DNA from: a virus
Strand: one strand, 5' to 3'
Virus record (IMG/VR): IMGVR_UViG_3300010885_013188
Location: 1 to 30,915 of that record
Length of the DNA stretch: 30,915 nucleotides
A model generated the notes under the pieces. It had not been told where the DNA came from and made no database searches. It saw only the letters and a program-made list of their open reading frames with translations. The position numbers were made by a program, and so were the translations under genes. The first letter of the stretch is position 1; the number at the start of each line of letters is the position of its first letter. Of the stretch, positions 23,802 to 30,525 are shown in pieces.

Positions 23802-24481
23802 TTGAAACACTCCTCTTCTCTATTAAACTGCTCTGGGTCTGGATTTATTCCCAAATTCTCCCAAATAGTTTCTAATCTTTTCCAAGCAATTTCTGCGTGT
23901 TGTGGCTCATAGTCAAAAGTATATGACCAGATATCTGTATCAGTAGTGCCATCACGATTAATAAATACTAATGAACAGGTATCAACCGGTGTTCCAGCCC
24001 TATTCAAACCCCAAGCATAAATTTGTGCCTGTGTATAGTATTTTTGTAGATTATAGATTACACCTGCATCCTGCTTATCTTCAAACAAGACACGCTGATA
24101 TTTTCTACTCTTATCTCTAGTGCTTGTTTTCCAATCAACTAGATGACGATCTTCTGCTAGAACAAGGTCTGGCTTGCTGTGTATTTCACCATAGCCTTCT
24201 AGTGTGCCTAAAAAGATCTTTTGTTCAACTACTGCTGAACTCATTTCTGGTAGATCAGATTTAGTTATAGCATCTTCAAGGAAACTATGTGTTGCAGTTC
24301 CAATCTTCGCACCTAACCAATATTTGAATGGCGCTTCAGGCATACCTAAAAGTTTTTTAGCCAAATGGTATGCACAAGGATCAGAAAAGTCCGATGCACC
24401 AATTTTCTTTTGCTTATCTCTATCACTCTCCTGCTTCAATAGCGAGAGAGTAATTTCAAGCATTCTATCATTTGTTAACAT
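23777..24481 (-). CDS. PD-(D/E)XK exonuclease, Cas4/RecB-like
   Basis: 234 residues. Nuclease motifs in order: IGTATHSFLED (H65, E69), SKPDLV with D105, LVDWKTST with D116 and K118, and YYTQAQIYAWGL with Q151. This is the RecB/Cas4-type layout. C36 (DPCAYHL) and C225/C228 (CFKC) could bind an Fe-S cluster, though one Cys short of four. It would resect DNA ends to give single strands for the Sak4-like ATPase. It has its own strong promoter (24500-24528) and AAAGGAGAAAAAA ribosome site. Confidence 0.82.
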   Translation of the reverse strand: MLTNDRMLEITLSLLKQESDRDKQKKIGASDFSDPCAYHLAKKLLGMPEAPFKYWLGAKIGTATHSFLEDAITKSDLPEMSSAVVEQKIFLGTLEGYGEIHSKPDLVLAEDRHLVDWKTSTRDKSRKYQRVLFEDKQDAGVIYNLQKYYTQAQIYAWGLNRAGTPVDTCSLVFINRDGTTDTDIWSYTFDYEPQHAEIAWKRLETIWENLGINPDPEQFNREEECFKCKVTDPA

Positions 24482-24499
24482 TTTTTCTCCTTTGTCCTA

Positions 24500-24528
24500 A
24501 TTGTATAGAACTTTTTATCTTTTGTCAA
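24500..24528 (-). promoter_or_regulatory. Consensus sigma-70-type promoter for the exonuclease gene
   Basis: On the minus strand TTGACA (24528-24523) and TACAAT (24505-24500) are separated by exactly 17 bases, matching the housekeeping consensus at 11 of 12 positions. The predicted start near 24493 leaves a leader of about 12 bases before ATG 24481. The -35 and part of the spacer lie within the last codons of the WhiB gene. This is the clearest promoter in the window. Confidence 0.7.
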
Positions 24529-24871
24529 TACCTTTTGTAAAATTTATTCCGCCCCAAATACCGAACTGTTCGTCATTTGCAACTGCAAAATCATAGCATA
24601 ATTTAAGTAGTGGGCAGTCTGAACATAACTGCTCACATTCATCTGCTGTAAGATCTCTGGCTTTTCCACCATTTTGCTCATCTTCAAAACCATAACCATC
24701 ATAATCTTGATAATAATATGGATTATCTTTACAAGGCCAATTTCTAACTTCTTCCATCTTTTGATGTAGTTGGTCATATTTATGTACAGCCTCTTTTTTT
24801 ATACCAAAATAAACTGGCTTTTCATTACTTGCTTTATCTACTGTGTAGCCACGCTTAATCTTTTTGGTCAT
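24515..24871 (-). CDS. WhiB-family Fe-S transcriptional regulator
   Basis: 118 residues. Cluster-binding Cys are C47 (NWPCKDNP), C83 and C86 (CSDC) and C92 (LLKLCYDFA), the C-Xn-CxxC-x5-C pattern; C79 is extra. GIWGG at 104-108 is the family's diagnostic turn, binding region 4 of the principal sigma factor in known members. Basic KGIDKR at the C-terminus is a short DNA-contact tail. An added N-terminus of about 45 residues is basic then mixed. Phage WhiB proteins can alter host transcription or block superinfection; here the role is inference. Confidence 0.9.
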   Translation of the reverse strand: MTKKIKRGYTVDKASNEKPVYFGIKKEAVHKYDQLHQKMEEVRNWPCKDNPYYYQDYDGYGFEDEQNGGKARDLTADECEQLCSDCPLLKLCYDFAVANDEQFGIWGGINFTKGIDKR

Positions 24872-24998
24872 ACCAATCTTCCAGATGCTCTTGATGGTTC
24901 AGGTTTATATGTTCTATAAGAAACATAGCAGCAAAACTTAATAAAGTCAAGCCAATTACTGCAATTAGTGAAACAATTACTATTGTTAAAATATCCAT
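24855..24998 (-). CDS. Small single-span membrane protein
   Basis: 47 residues, starting MDILTIVIVSLIAVIGLT and continuing with a hydrophobic helix to about residue 28, then a polar His/Glu-rich end (NLNHQEHLEDWYD). ATG shares a base with the previous stop (TAATG) and has GGGGGTGAG before it. It overlaps the WhiB start by 17 bases. It is the first of several micro-proteins in this part. Function unknown. Confidence 0.55.
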   Translation of the reverse strand: MDILTIVIVSLIAVIGLTLLSFAAMFLIEHINLNHQEHLEDWYDQKD

Positions 24999-25222
24999 TA
25001 CTCACCCCCAAGTCTATTTTTTAGAAGAATAGTTATAGATTGAATAAGTTTTGTTGCATCTTCACCAGAGTTAATAACCTTAATTATTTCATCAAGAATT
25101 TCTTGATTATTTAGATAATTTAGATATAAAGAATATTCTTCTGGACTAAATTTTGGTGGATCAAGTTTATTATCATTTACCCATTGAAGATAATCTTCAA
25201 CAAATTTTATTTTACTTTCCAT
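24998..25222 (-). CDS. Small hypothetical helical protein
   Basis: 74 residues, acidic N-terminal half (KFVEDYLQWVNDNKLDPPKF) then Tyr/Leu-rich helices (LYLNYLNNQEILDEIIKVI). It overlaps the DUF3310-like gene by 11 bases at its start (ATGGAAAGTAA). No motif known to me. Its end has GGGGGTGAG, which serves as ribosome site for the next micro-protein. Confidence 0.6.
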   Translation of the reverse strand: MESKIKFVEDYLQWVNDNKLDPPKFSPEEYSLYLNYLNNQEILDEIIKVINSGEDATKLIQSITILLKNRLGGE

Positions 25223-25439
25223 CTTTACTTTTCTCTATTCTTTTGATTTCATCTTCAATATAAAAAATTGCTTTACGAAGATCTTGAATAACAGTATCCT
25301 CATTTTTTATCCCTGCTCGCCAAAGATATTTGAAAGCATTACCAATGTTAAAGTTTCGGTGGCGTGTAATTTCAATACACTCAACGCCACTGGGGTCGCT
25401 AGTGTAGTGTGCTGGATTATTTACCATATCTTTACTCAT
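25212..25439 (-). CDS. DUF3310 family protein
   Basis: 75 residues from ATG 25439; GTG four codons earlier is possible, but ATG 25439 forms the recurring ATGAGTAA overlap. Family marks: NNPAHYTSDPSGVECIEI near the start, then NIGNAFKYLWRAGIK and QDLRKAIFYIEDEI. DUF3310 proteins are widespread in phages, sometimes called nucleotide kinase-like without experimental basis. It probably binds a nucleotide or protein partner in early infection; unproven. Confidence 0.8.
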   Translation of the reverse strand: MSKDMVNNPAHYTSDPSGVECIEITRHRNFNIGNAFKYLWRAGIKNEDTVIQDLRKAIFYIEDEIKRIEKSKDGK

Positions 25440-25593
25440 TATGGCTTTCACAGTTCTTTATGGCTTCTTGTTCAGTTGTATAATGCGACCAACAGTTATC
25501 TTCAATTCTTAGAGATAAAATTTGTATTAAAAGCCAAGTAGCAAATGCACAAACAATAATTGTTATAGCAATGAATTTATTTTTATTTGTCAT
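25432..25593 (-). CDS. Small single-span membrane protein with Cys
   Basis: 53 residues. One hydrophobic helix at about 7-27 (FIAITIIVCAFATWLLIQIL), then a polar end with two Cys (EDNCWSHY, KNCESHNE) that may lie outside the cell or form a disulfide. ATG overlaps the previous stop by 11 bases and the following start by 8 (ATGAGTAA). Packing on both sides is good evidence for a true gene. Function unknown. Confidence 0.5.
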   Translation of the reverse strand: MTNKNKFIAITIIVCAFATWLLIQILSLRIEDNCWSHYTTEQEAIKNCESHNE

Positions 25594-25699
25594 ATTTTTT
25601 TGGTTTTTCTGTAAAAAGTTTTATGTATAAAAGACCAGCAATGTTGAATAAAATAAAAAACAATCCAACACCTATAAACCAAGTATAAAAATTAATCAT
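25583..25699 (-). CDS. Very small membrane protein
   Basis: 38 residues: a short start (MINFYTW), one hydrophobic helix (FIGVGLFFILFNIAGLLYI) and a basic tail (TEKPKKYDK). GGAGA is five bases before ATG. It overlaps the Cys-rich gene stop by 8 bases (ATGATTAA) and the next gene by 11. Positive-inside rule predicts the tail in the cytoplasm. Function unknown. Confidence 0.5.
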   Translation of the reverse strand: MINFYTWFIGVGLFFILFNIAGLLYIKLFTEKPKKYDK

Positions 25700-25829
25700 T
25701 GTTCTCCAAACACCAATCACATCTTTTGCCCCAACAATCGCATTCACGATCACCACAAGGGTCGCAACAACATTCAGTTATTGGAGTACCATCTTCATCA
25801 AATACAACTATATTTTTATCTGCCATCAT
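25692..25829 (-). CDS. Cys-rich micro-protein
   Basis: 45 residues, eight of the last 26 being Cys (20, 21, 22, 25, 30, 32, 37, 40) in the region CCCDPCGDRECDCWGKRCDWC, ending LENND. Acidic N-terminus (VVFDEDGTPITE). Two ATGs in tandem follow TAGGAG; the second (25826) has better spacing. The Cys spacing could bind metal (zinc or Fe-S). The stop overlaps the next start by 8 bases. It matches no family I know. Confidence 0.6.
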   Translation of the reverse strand: MMADKNIVVFDEDGTPITECCCDPCGDRECDCWGKRCDWCLENND

Positions 25830-25843
25830 TTTCTCCTAATGAA

Positions 25844-26377
25844 TTATTTTTGATTTACTACACGCACAAACCGGATTTGGCTTTGCGAATATTCTTTTAA
25901 TGATTCTAAAACTGTTGTTCCATAAAATAGATTAGCATTTATTACCCTATTTTGTCCAGCATACACGCCAGAATGATAAAAATCTGTTCTACCTTTATGG
26001 GCAAAAACAACAATATCTCCCAAAGCCGGCCTAGAAACCCTAATACCAATGTGGCCTTGCTTGTCTGCTGAATGCGGTATGTCTAAACCAAAATGTTTAT
26101 AAACCCATACAACAAGACCTGAACAATCCCAGCCCCTAGTATCAGAGCCAGAAAAAACATAGTTAGTTTTACCTAAACGCATCATCAACAAACCAATAGT
26201 TTTTTTCATTTGAAAAGCATTGCGACTAGGTTTAACCATTTCTAAAAAAGTTTTGTTCCCCAAATGAGTATTTGAGTATTTTGGCTCTGGTACTTTGTTT
26301 GTAGATCCATAGTTGCCACACAGCAACGATGTAGTTAAGGCTGTTGCTAAAAAGATTGCGCCCACTTTGTTATTCAT
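25844..26377 (-). CDS. Secreted NlpC/P60 peptidoglycan hydrolase
   Basis: 177 residues from ATG 26377, chosen because it forms the ATGAATAA overlap and yields a signal peptide (KVGAIFLATALTTSLLCGN, about 1-21; SLLC is a poor lipobox). The catalytic domain covers about 60-175: GWDCSGLVVWVYKHFG with C85, FYHSGVYAG with H135, and RVINAN where N147 takes the third polar place. It should cut D-Glu-diaminopimelate type peptide bonds. Presence among early genes, far from the lysis region, is unusual. An upstream start at 26434 would hide the signal. Confidence 0.82.
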   Translation of the reverse strand: MNNKVGAIFLATALTTSLLCGNYGSTNKVPEPKYSNTHLGNKTFLEMVKPSRNAFQMKKTIGLLMMRLGKTNYVFSGSDTRGWDCSGLVVWVYKHFGLDIPHSADKQGHIGIRVSRPALGDIVVFAHKGRTDFYHSGVYAGQNRVINANLFYGTTVLESLKEYSQSQIRFVRVVNQK

Positions 26378-26615
26378 CGTTAGCCAACTTTGTATCCGCA
26401 ACTTTTGCTTCACGCAAAATCCTACCACCAACATCCGACAAAAACATTAATTTATTTGTATCCTTATCTTCAACGGCTTCTTTGGTCATTATCCTAGTAA
26501 TATTCAAAATTCGTTCTCTCTCCGCAAGCACACCGGTCATAAAGATCTCACGCTGTCCATCAGTCATTTCTTGCCACAGTAATCTAATCTCAATCTCGGT
26601 CATCATCATAATCAT
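26370..26615 (-). CDS. Small hypothetical helical protein
   Basis: 81 residues; the start is uncertain because four ATGs occur in the first five codons (26615, 26609, 26606, 26603). It overlaps the helicase end by up to 26 bases. Sequence is helical and charged (LLWQEMTDGQREIFMTGVLA, then GGRILREAKVADTKLANDE). No known motif, but such proteins beside phage helicases are frequent. The end overlaps the hydrolase start by 8 bases. Confidence 0.55.
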   Translation of the reverse strand: MIMMMTEIEIRLLWQEMTDGQREIFMTGVLAERERILNITRIMTKEAVEDKDTNKLMFLSDVGGRILREAKVADTKLANDE

Positions 26616-28074
26616 ATGCTTCTAAAAAGTGGTTTATACCCAATCGCTCATAAGTTTCTTGGGCTTGATACGCAAATGTATCATCATCAGCATCTAAACG
26701 CAAACTCTGGTTCATCTGTATTTGATCTATAAGCAACTTAGATAACTGTCCTTCATCATAGGTATCTTCCGCAATAACTTCATACGAAATCACAGCATTC
26801 TTTTGCCCCTGCCGGTCTAGACGACCCATAGCCTGTTCATTGAGTAACCTATTATCATCCTTAGATAACCAAACCATAGTCGAACAGCGTTCCTGTAAGC
26901 CATCAGTGCCTTCACCAATCGCGGCGATAACACCAACAATAAACTGTATTTCACCCGCTATAAAGCGTTCCAGAGCATCATCTCGTTGCTTTTGAGATAC
27001 AGCACCAGACCATTCAAAAGCAACAAAGCCAGCCTTATTCAATCTGTTAGTAACAACTTTGGCAAACTTTTGGCTATGAGTAAGCACAAGCATCGCATCA
27101 CCATCTGGATGGTCGCCAATAATATTGAACAGTTCATCAATCTTCGTAGATTTACAGTCATCAGCAAAATATACAACATCATCATTACTAATACTTGGAG
27201 TTCCCAAAGTAATTTGGCGCAACCTAATACGAGTAGCCACAGGTATCTCTGCCGTCAATGGATGCTCACCCAACCATACAAGCAAATCCTTTTCCATCTT
27301 ACGATATATACGAGCCTGTTCAGGCGATAACTGTACTGTGCGTTCAATAGAAACAAGACTTGGCAAATCAGCATCCATACCATCTGGATGAAACTCACAA
27401 CACTTCTCACGCTTTAGATGACGGATGTAGCAAGGAATACTTTTAGCAATCTCACCAGACTTCTTCTCACCAATAACAACTTGACCAGCAAAATAATCTG
27501 GCTTTGTTAGGCAATAAGTATTCACCCAACGCCAAAAAGATCTTCCAGCAACATCAGGGTAAATCCAACGCAACACAGACCAAAAACCTTCAATACGATT
27601 ACCGGCAATAGTTCCAGACATCCCTATACGCTGTTTGGCTTTTAGTGTAAGCAACATCTTGGCAGTTTTACTATCACGATTTGATGCTCTATGTATTTCA
27701 TCAAAAATCGCTAAATCAGGTTTGATACCAACCCAAGTCATTGTTCTAAAAAACTCTGGCGTAATCAAATACCAGCCATCTTCATCTCTCTCCAATTCAA
27801 GTAAATTATCATTACCTTTATTGGTAGAGTTCAAATACTTTATTTGAGCATTAGGGATTTGCCGTAAAATAGTTTTCTGCCAAGCCCTACGATGCGTTCC
27901 TTTTGGGGCAATAACCAAAACAGATCTTGCTTCAATATGTTTAGCAACTTCAATAGCAACTAATGTTTTACCGCCACCAACCTGCGTAGCAACAATACCC
28001 GTTCCACCATTGAAAACCAATTTGTCAATATCTCTTTGCTGATATGGGTATGGCTTTAATGGGTTATCCATCAT
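26590..28074 (-). CDS. SNF2-type superfamily 2 helicase
   Basis: 494 residues from ATG 28074, preceded by AAAAAGGAAA; ATG 28071 is also possible, and 28107 is unlikely. Motifs: PYPYQQRDID (Q-like), TQVGGGKT (Walker A, 30-37), AIFDEIHRA (DEIH), IGMSGT (motif III), and NEQAMGRLDRQGQ (motif VI) with a GVIAAIGEGTDGLQ motif V. This is a compact two-RecA-domain enzyme that probably moves along or remodels phage DNA in replication or recombination. It ends in an Asp-rich tail (AYDYDDDRD). It overlaps its neighbours at both ends. Confidence 0.85.
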   Translation of the reverse strand: MMDNPLKPYPYQQRDIDKLVFNGGTGIVATQVGGGKTLVAIEVAKHIEARSVLVIAPKGTHRRAWQKTILRQIPNAQIKYLNSTNKGNDNLLELERDEDGWYLITPEFFRTMTWVGIKPDLAIFDEIHRASNRDSKTAKMLLTLKAKQRIGMSGTIAGNRIEGFWSVLRWIYPDVAGRSFWRWVNTYCLTKPDYFAGQVVIGEKKSGEIAKSIPCYIRHLKREKCCEFHPDGMDADLPSLVSIERTVQLSPEQARIYRKMEKDLLVWLGEHPLTAEIPVATRIRLRQITLGTPSISNDDVVYFADDCKSTKIDELFNIIGDHPDGDAMLVLTHSQKFAKVVTNRLNKAGFVAFEWSGAVSQKQRDDALERFIAGEIQFIVGVIAAIGEGTDGLQERCSTMVWLSKDDNRLLNEQAMGRLDRQGQKNAVISYEVIAEDTYDEGQLSKLLIDQIQMNQSLRLDADDDTFAYQAQETYERLGINHFLEAYDYDDDRD

Positions 28075-28234
28075 TTTCCTTTTTAAGTTTTGCTCGTTCA
28101 ATAGCATCAGCCCGAGTATATTGGGCGTGATACATCATTTCAATAAGTTTGCGGTCTATCTTAGGCACAGCGGTCAAGATTGCTTTAGAAAACTCTGCCA
28201 TAGACAGATTGCGCTCTTCATCAGATAAAGGCAT
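28064..28234 (-). CDS. Small hypothetical protein before the helicase
   Basis: 56 residues, PLSDEERNLSMAEFSKAILT at the start and a basic end (AIERAKLKKENDG). Mostly helical and likely soluble. The ATG shares a base with the previous stop (TAATG at 28234), and the TAA overlaps the helicase start by 11 bases (ATGATGGATAA). It contains the helicase ribosome site. Function unknown. Confidence 0.55.
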   Translation of the reverse strand: MPLSDEERNLSMAEFSKAILTAVPKIDRKLIEMMYHAQYTRADAIERAKLKKENDG

Positions 28235-28728
28235 TACCTGCCCAGTGCGTTTATAACAAAACCTACCAAATTATTGCGGTAAATTTGTGTAATAACCGCA
28301 AGATCTCCGTCAATGAACTCTAATTCATTATCATCACTAACAGCAATAAGGGCAGTTCCGCTAAACGCATTATCTCCAACATCAGTCAAATAAACTTGGC
28401 AAGTATGTTCAGACACAACATCAATCTTAAGTTTTTCAGCACCAATAATGTTTTCACTAACGCTGGTAAGCGTTGGAATACCAGAACCAATTATCTCTTG
28501 AATAGTTTTATAGTTGCTAGTGCCAATGGCTTTACCTAAAATAGTTTTAGGCACACCAATTTGGGAAGCATAGCGTAAAGCATTGTCCCGTTCATTTCGA
28601 CTTGCTTCCAACCGGATAGCCATTTCACGCTTCATCTCTGCTTCAATGTTTGCTTTGGTGAGCGTGTAGGATAAATGTTTTTCACGAACAGCGTCTAACG
28701 CTGATTTAGCAGATGGCGATAATTTCAT
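28234..28728 (-). CDS. Hypothetical protein with HTH-like region
   Basis: 164 residues. A charged helix (KANIEAEMKREMAIRLEASR, about 25-44) leads into ALRYASQIGVPKTILGKAIG, which reads like a helix-turn-helix. The C-terminal half is beta-rich and acidic (VYLTDVGDNAFSGTALIAVS). It starts three bases after the preceding gene. It may be a DNA-binding early protein; no family is recognised. Confidence 0.5.
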   Translation of the reverse strand: MKLSPSAKSALDAVREKHLSYTLTKANIEAEMKREMAIRLEASRNERDNALRYASQIGVPKTILGKAIGTSNYKTIQEIIGSGIPTLTSVSENIIGAEKLKIDVVSEHTCQVYLTDVGDNAFSGTALIAVSDDNELEFIDGDLAVITQIYRNNLVGFVINALGR

Positions 28729-28731
28729 TTG

Positions 28732-29001
28732 TTACGCCACTTTTAGAGTTGGATATAGTTTTTTTACTATGCTAGTAAGCAAACTAAGGTCAAATGATGT
28801 GCCTTTTAGATTAAGTGATGCGTTTGCGTGATAGGGATCTTTTTTACTAGGGTTCAGGTGAATAGACTTGACTTCATAATCGTCAAACTTAAAACTATCT
28901 TCCGCACCTTCAATTTCATATCTGATCTTTTTGTTGTTGATAGCATCAACTACATAGCCGACAGTTTCGGCATTTCCGCTTAGGGTAAGTTTCTTTTCCA
29001 T
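28732..29001 (-). CDS. Small hypothetical protein
   Basis: 89 residues with a strand-helix-strand start (KLTLSGNAETVGYVVDAINN), then FDDYEVKSIHLNP and a C-terminal helix (LSLLTSIVKKLYP). A small soluble alpha/beta protein. TTGGAGA precedes the start. It follows SSB after a 78-base gap that contains only small hairpins. Function unknown. Confidence 0.55.
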   Translation of the reverse strand: MEKKLTLSGNAETVGYVVDAINNKKIRYEIEGAEDSFKFDDYEVKSIHLNPSKKDPYHANASLNLKGTSFDLSLLTSIVKKLYPTLKVA

Positions 29002-29079
29002 TTGTTCTCCAATGTTTATTTATTTAGGGGTGAGCAGTTTAATTCACCACTTACTCAGGTGATGTTTGACTAACGCAAG

Positions 29080-29532
29080 TTAGTTTATATTACAATCTCT
29101 ACAAGTACAAGAATGTCTGCTCTCTTCAACTGGGTCGGCATCGGCGACCTCAGTTTCCGATGTAGGTGTATCAGTAGCATTCACAGCAAATACTCTAGTG
29201 TAAGTACTTTGACCCCACCACAGATCGTGTCCAATTGTTTCTGCTTCAAGTTCTACCGAAGTACCGGCGCGTTCGCCATTATCCCAGTCGCGGATACGCA
29301 AATCACCAGAAACAATAACTCTATCGCCCTTGCTGATGCTTACAGCGACATTAATAGCCAACTGACGGAACGATGTAATAGTAAGCCAATTAGTTTCAGC
29401 AATAGTGCGACCATTAGCATCAAGACGACTTGATGGACTAGCAATACGAAAGGAAGTAATTGGCAGACCATCCTGCGTAACAAGATGGCGTGGTGTAGTG
29501 GCAACTAAGCCAGTAACTGTAATTTGTGTCAT
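29080..29532 (-). CDS. Single-stranded DNA-binding protein
   Basis: 150 residues. The OB fold covers about 1-112: MTQITVTGLVATTPRHLV, ITSFRIASPSSRLD, TNWLTITSFRQLAINVA, KGDRVIVSGDLRIRDW and SVELEAETIGHDL, the standard SSB order. The linker is short (about 30 residues) and acidic. The usual C-terminal acidic tip (DDDIPF type) is missing; instead it ends SCTCRDCNIN with C142, C144 and C147. It covers ssDNA in replication and should work with the Sak4-like ATPase. Ribosome site AAGGAGAAATATTT. Confidence 0.88.
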   Translation of the reverse strand: MTQITVTGLVATTPRHLVTQDGLPITSFRIASPSSRLDANGRTIAETNWLTITSFRQLAINVAVSISKGDRVIVSGDLRIRDWDNGERAGTSVELEAETIGHDLWWGQSTYTRVFAVNATDTPTSETEVADADPVEESRHSCTCRDCNIN

Positions 29533-29565
29533 AAATATTTCTCCTTATTTATTGTTATGTTTAAA

Positions 29566-29594
29566 ATGCTACCCTATGTTTAGGGAAAAAGCAA
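29566..29594 (-). promoter_or_regulatory. Candidate promoter with operator-like palindrome before SSB
   Basis: On the minus strand TTGCTT (29594-29589) and TAGCAT (29571-29566) lie 17 bases apart. The spacer holds a perfect inverted repeat CCCTA-AACA-TAGGG (29572-29585) that ends right at the -10. A repressor there would block transcription of the SSB gene. Box matches are only moderate, so this is tentative. Confidence 0.35.
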
Positions 29595-29599
29595 GTTTA

Positions 29600-30031
29600 T
29601 TACTTATTTTCTTCTTGAAAAGAATAGGCAAGATTATCGAGCATCTCAGAAAACTGAGTTTCAGTAAGCAAATCTGCGAATTCACGAAACTTTGATGAAA
29701 CATCAGACTTATGCCAGTCAATATCATAGCCTTCAAACTCTGAATAATAGATCTTTACAACACACAATTCAGGCACATCAGAACCATCAGGCAACCAGTT
29801 GAACCGAATAACTCTACTCCAAGATAAATACTCTTCATCAACATTTATTACAGTAATTTGATTTGGAGTAATAGTATTATCGCTATCAAACCCAAGCACC
29901 TTAGTCAATTCCCAAATACGATGTTTTAGCACATCAAGAAATTCTTGTTTTATATCTTCATTCCAGCCAGCATCTTGTTTGATATCGGCAATAACTTGTT
30001 CATAGGCTAAAGATAATGTTGAATTATTCAT
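29600..30031 (-). CDS. Hypothetical early protein
   Basis: 143 residues from ATG 30031, which forms the ATGAATAA overlap and has AAGGAGA at a good distance; an ATG at 30040 is too close to that site. It is acidic, with helices at both ends (YEQVIADIKQDAGWNEDIKQ and SKFREFADLLTETQFSEMLD) and strands between (LSWSRVIRFNWLPDGSDVPE). Function and family not recognised. Confidence 0.55.
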   Translation of the reverse strand: MNNSTLSLAYEQVIADIKQDAGWNEDIKQEFLDVLKHRIWELTKVLGFDSDNTITPNQITVINVDEEYLSWSRVIRFNWLPDGSDVPELCVVKIYYSEFEGYDIDWHKSDVSSKFREFADLLTETQFSEMLDNLAYSFQEENK

Positions 30032-30341
30032 TTGTATCATTCTCCTTATTTGTAATGGTATTTTTTTCTACCATCTGGTTTAACATTACACACACACTAG
30101 CCAAAGTGTCAATAATCTGTTTGTTCATAGTTTTTTCGCTATCACCATTAGCGGTACGCCATCCACCAAACTTTTCATCATAAATAGTATCAACACTCTC
30201 AATGTCCGCATTGACGCTAAATAAACCGGTGTGTAAATCATAACGCACAATAGTGTTGATGTCGAACGCTGGTTGCTTATTTCTGAACGCTGGATGCCTT
30301 GCCTTAGACTTAGCAATCTGTTCTTCTCTGGACTTACTCAT
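30024..30341 (-). CDS. Hypothetical early protein
   Basis: 105 residues from ATG 30341, which overlaps the previous stop as ATGAGTAA and has AAGGGAC ahead; an upstream ATG at 30476 would run through the neighbour gene. The start is basic (SKSREEQIAKSKARHPAFRN), the middle is beta-like (VRYDLHTGLFSVNADIESVD) and the end is a helix (MNKQIIDTLASVCVMLNQMV). Unknown function; perhaps nucleic-acid binding from its basic start. Confidence 0.55.
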   Translation of the reverse strand: MSKSREEQIAKSKARHPAFRNKQPAFDINTIVRYDLHTGLFSVNADIESVDTIYDEKFGGWRTANGDSEKTMNKQIIDTLASVCVMLNQMVEKNTITNKENDTNE

Positions 30342-30525
30342 TGTAAGTCCCTTCTTTGTAATCTTGGATAACGAGTTCCAGCAACGCGTCAATAAAGTTC
30401 TCGGCTCTGCCAACAATGTCGTCAGCAATCGCATTCCATTGGCTTTCGGTGATAGTATCCCCTGTCCAGTTTTCAAACTGTTCTTTTGTAATCTCTTGTA
30501 TCTTTGCTACTGCTTTTTTACTCAT
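30334..30525 (-). CDS. Small hypothetical early protein
   Basis: 63 residues from ATG 30525 (ATGAGTAA overlap, AAGGAGAG ribosome site). SKKAVAKIQEITKEQFENW and DDIVGRAENFIDALLELVIQ form helices and the rest is acidic. No motif. It is one of a run of small genes transcribed in the same direction with the same overlap form. Confidence 0.55.
   Translation of the reverse strand: MSKKAVAKIQEITKEQFENWTGDTITESQWNAIADDIVGRAENFIDALLELVIQDYKEGTYNE

Noticed and set aside
29070-29083. Small hairpin CTAAC-GCAA-GTTAG at the SSB stop
   Set aside because: Only five pairs and no T run; too weak to call a terminator.
29113-29695. Plus-strand frames opposite SSB and upstream
   Set aside because: They mirror a well-supported SSB gene and lack ribosome sites.
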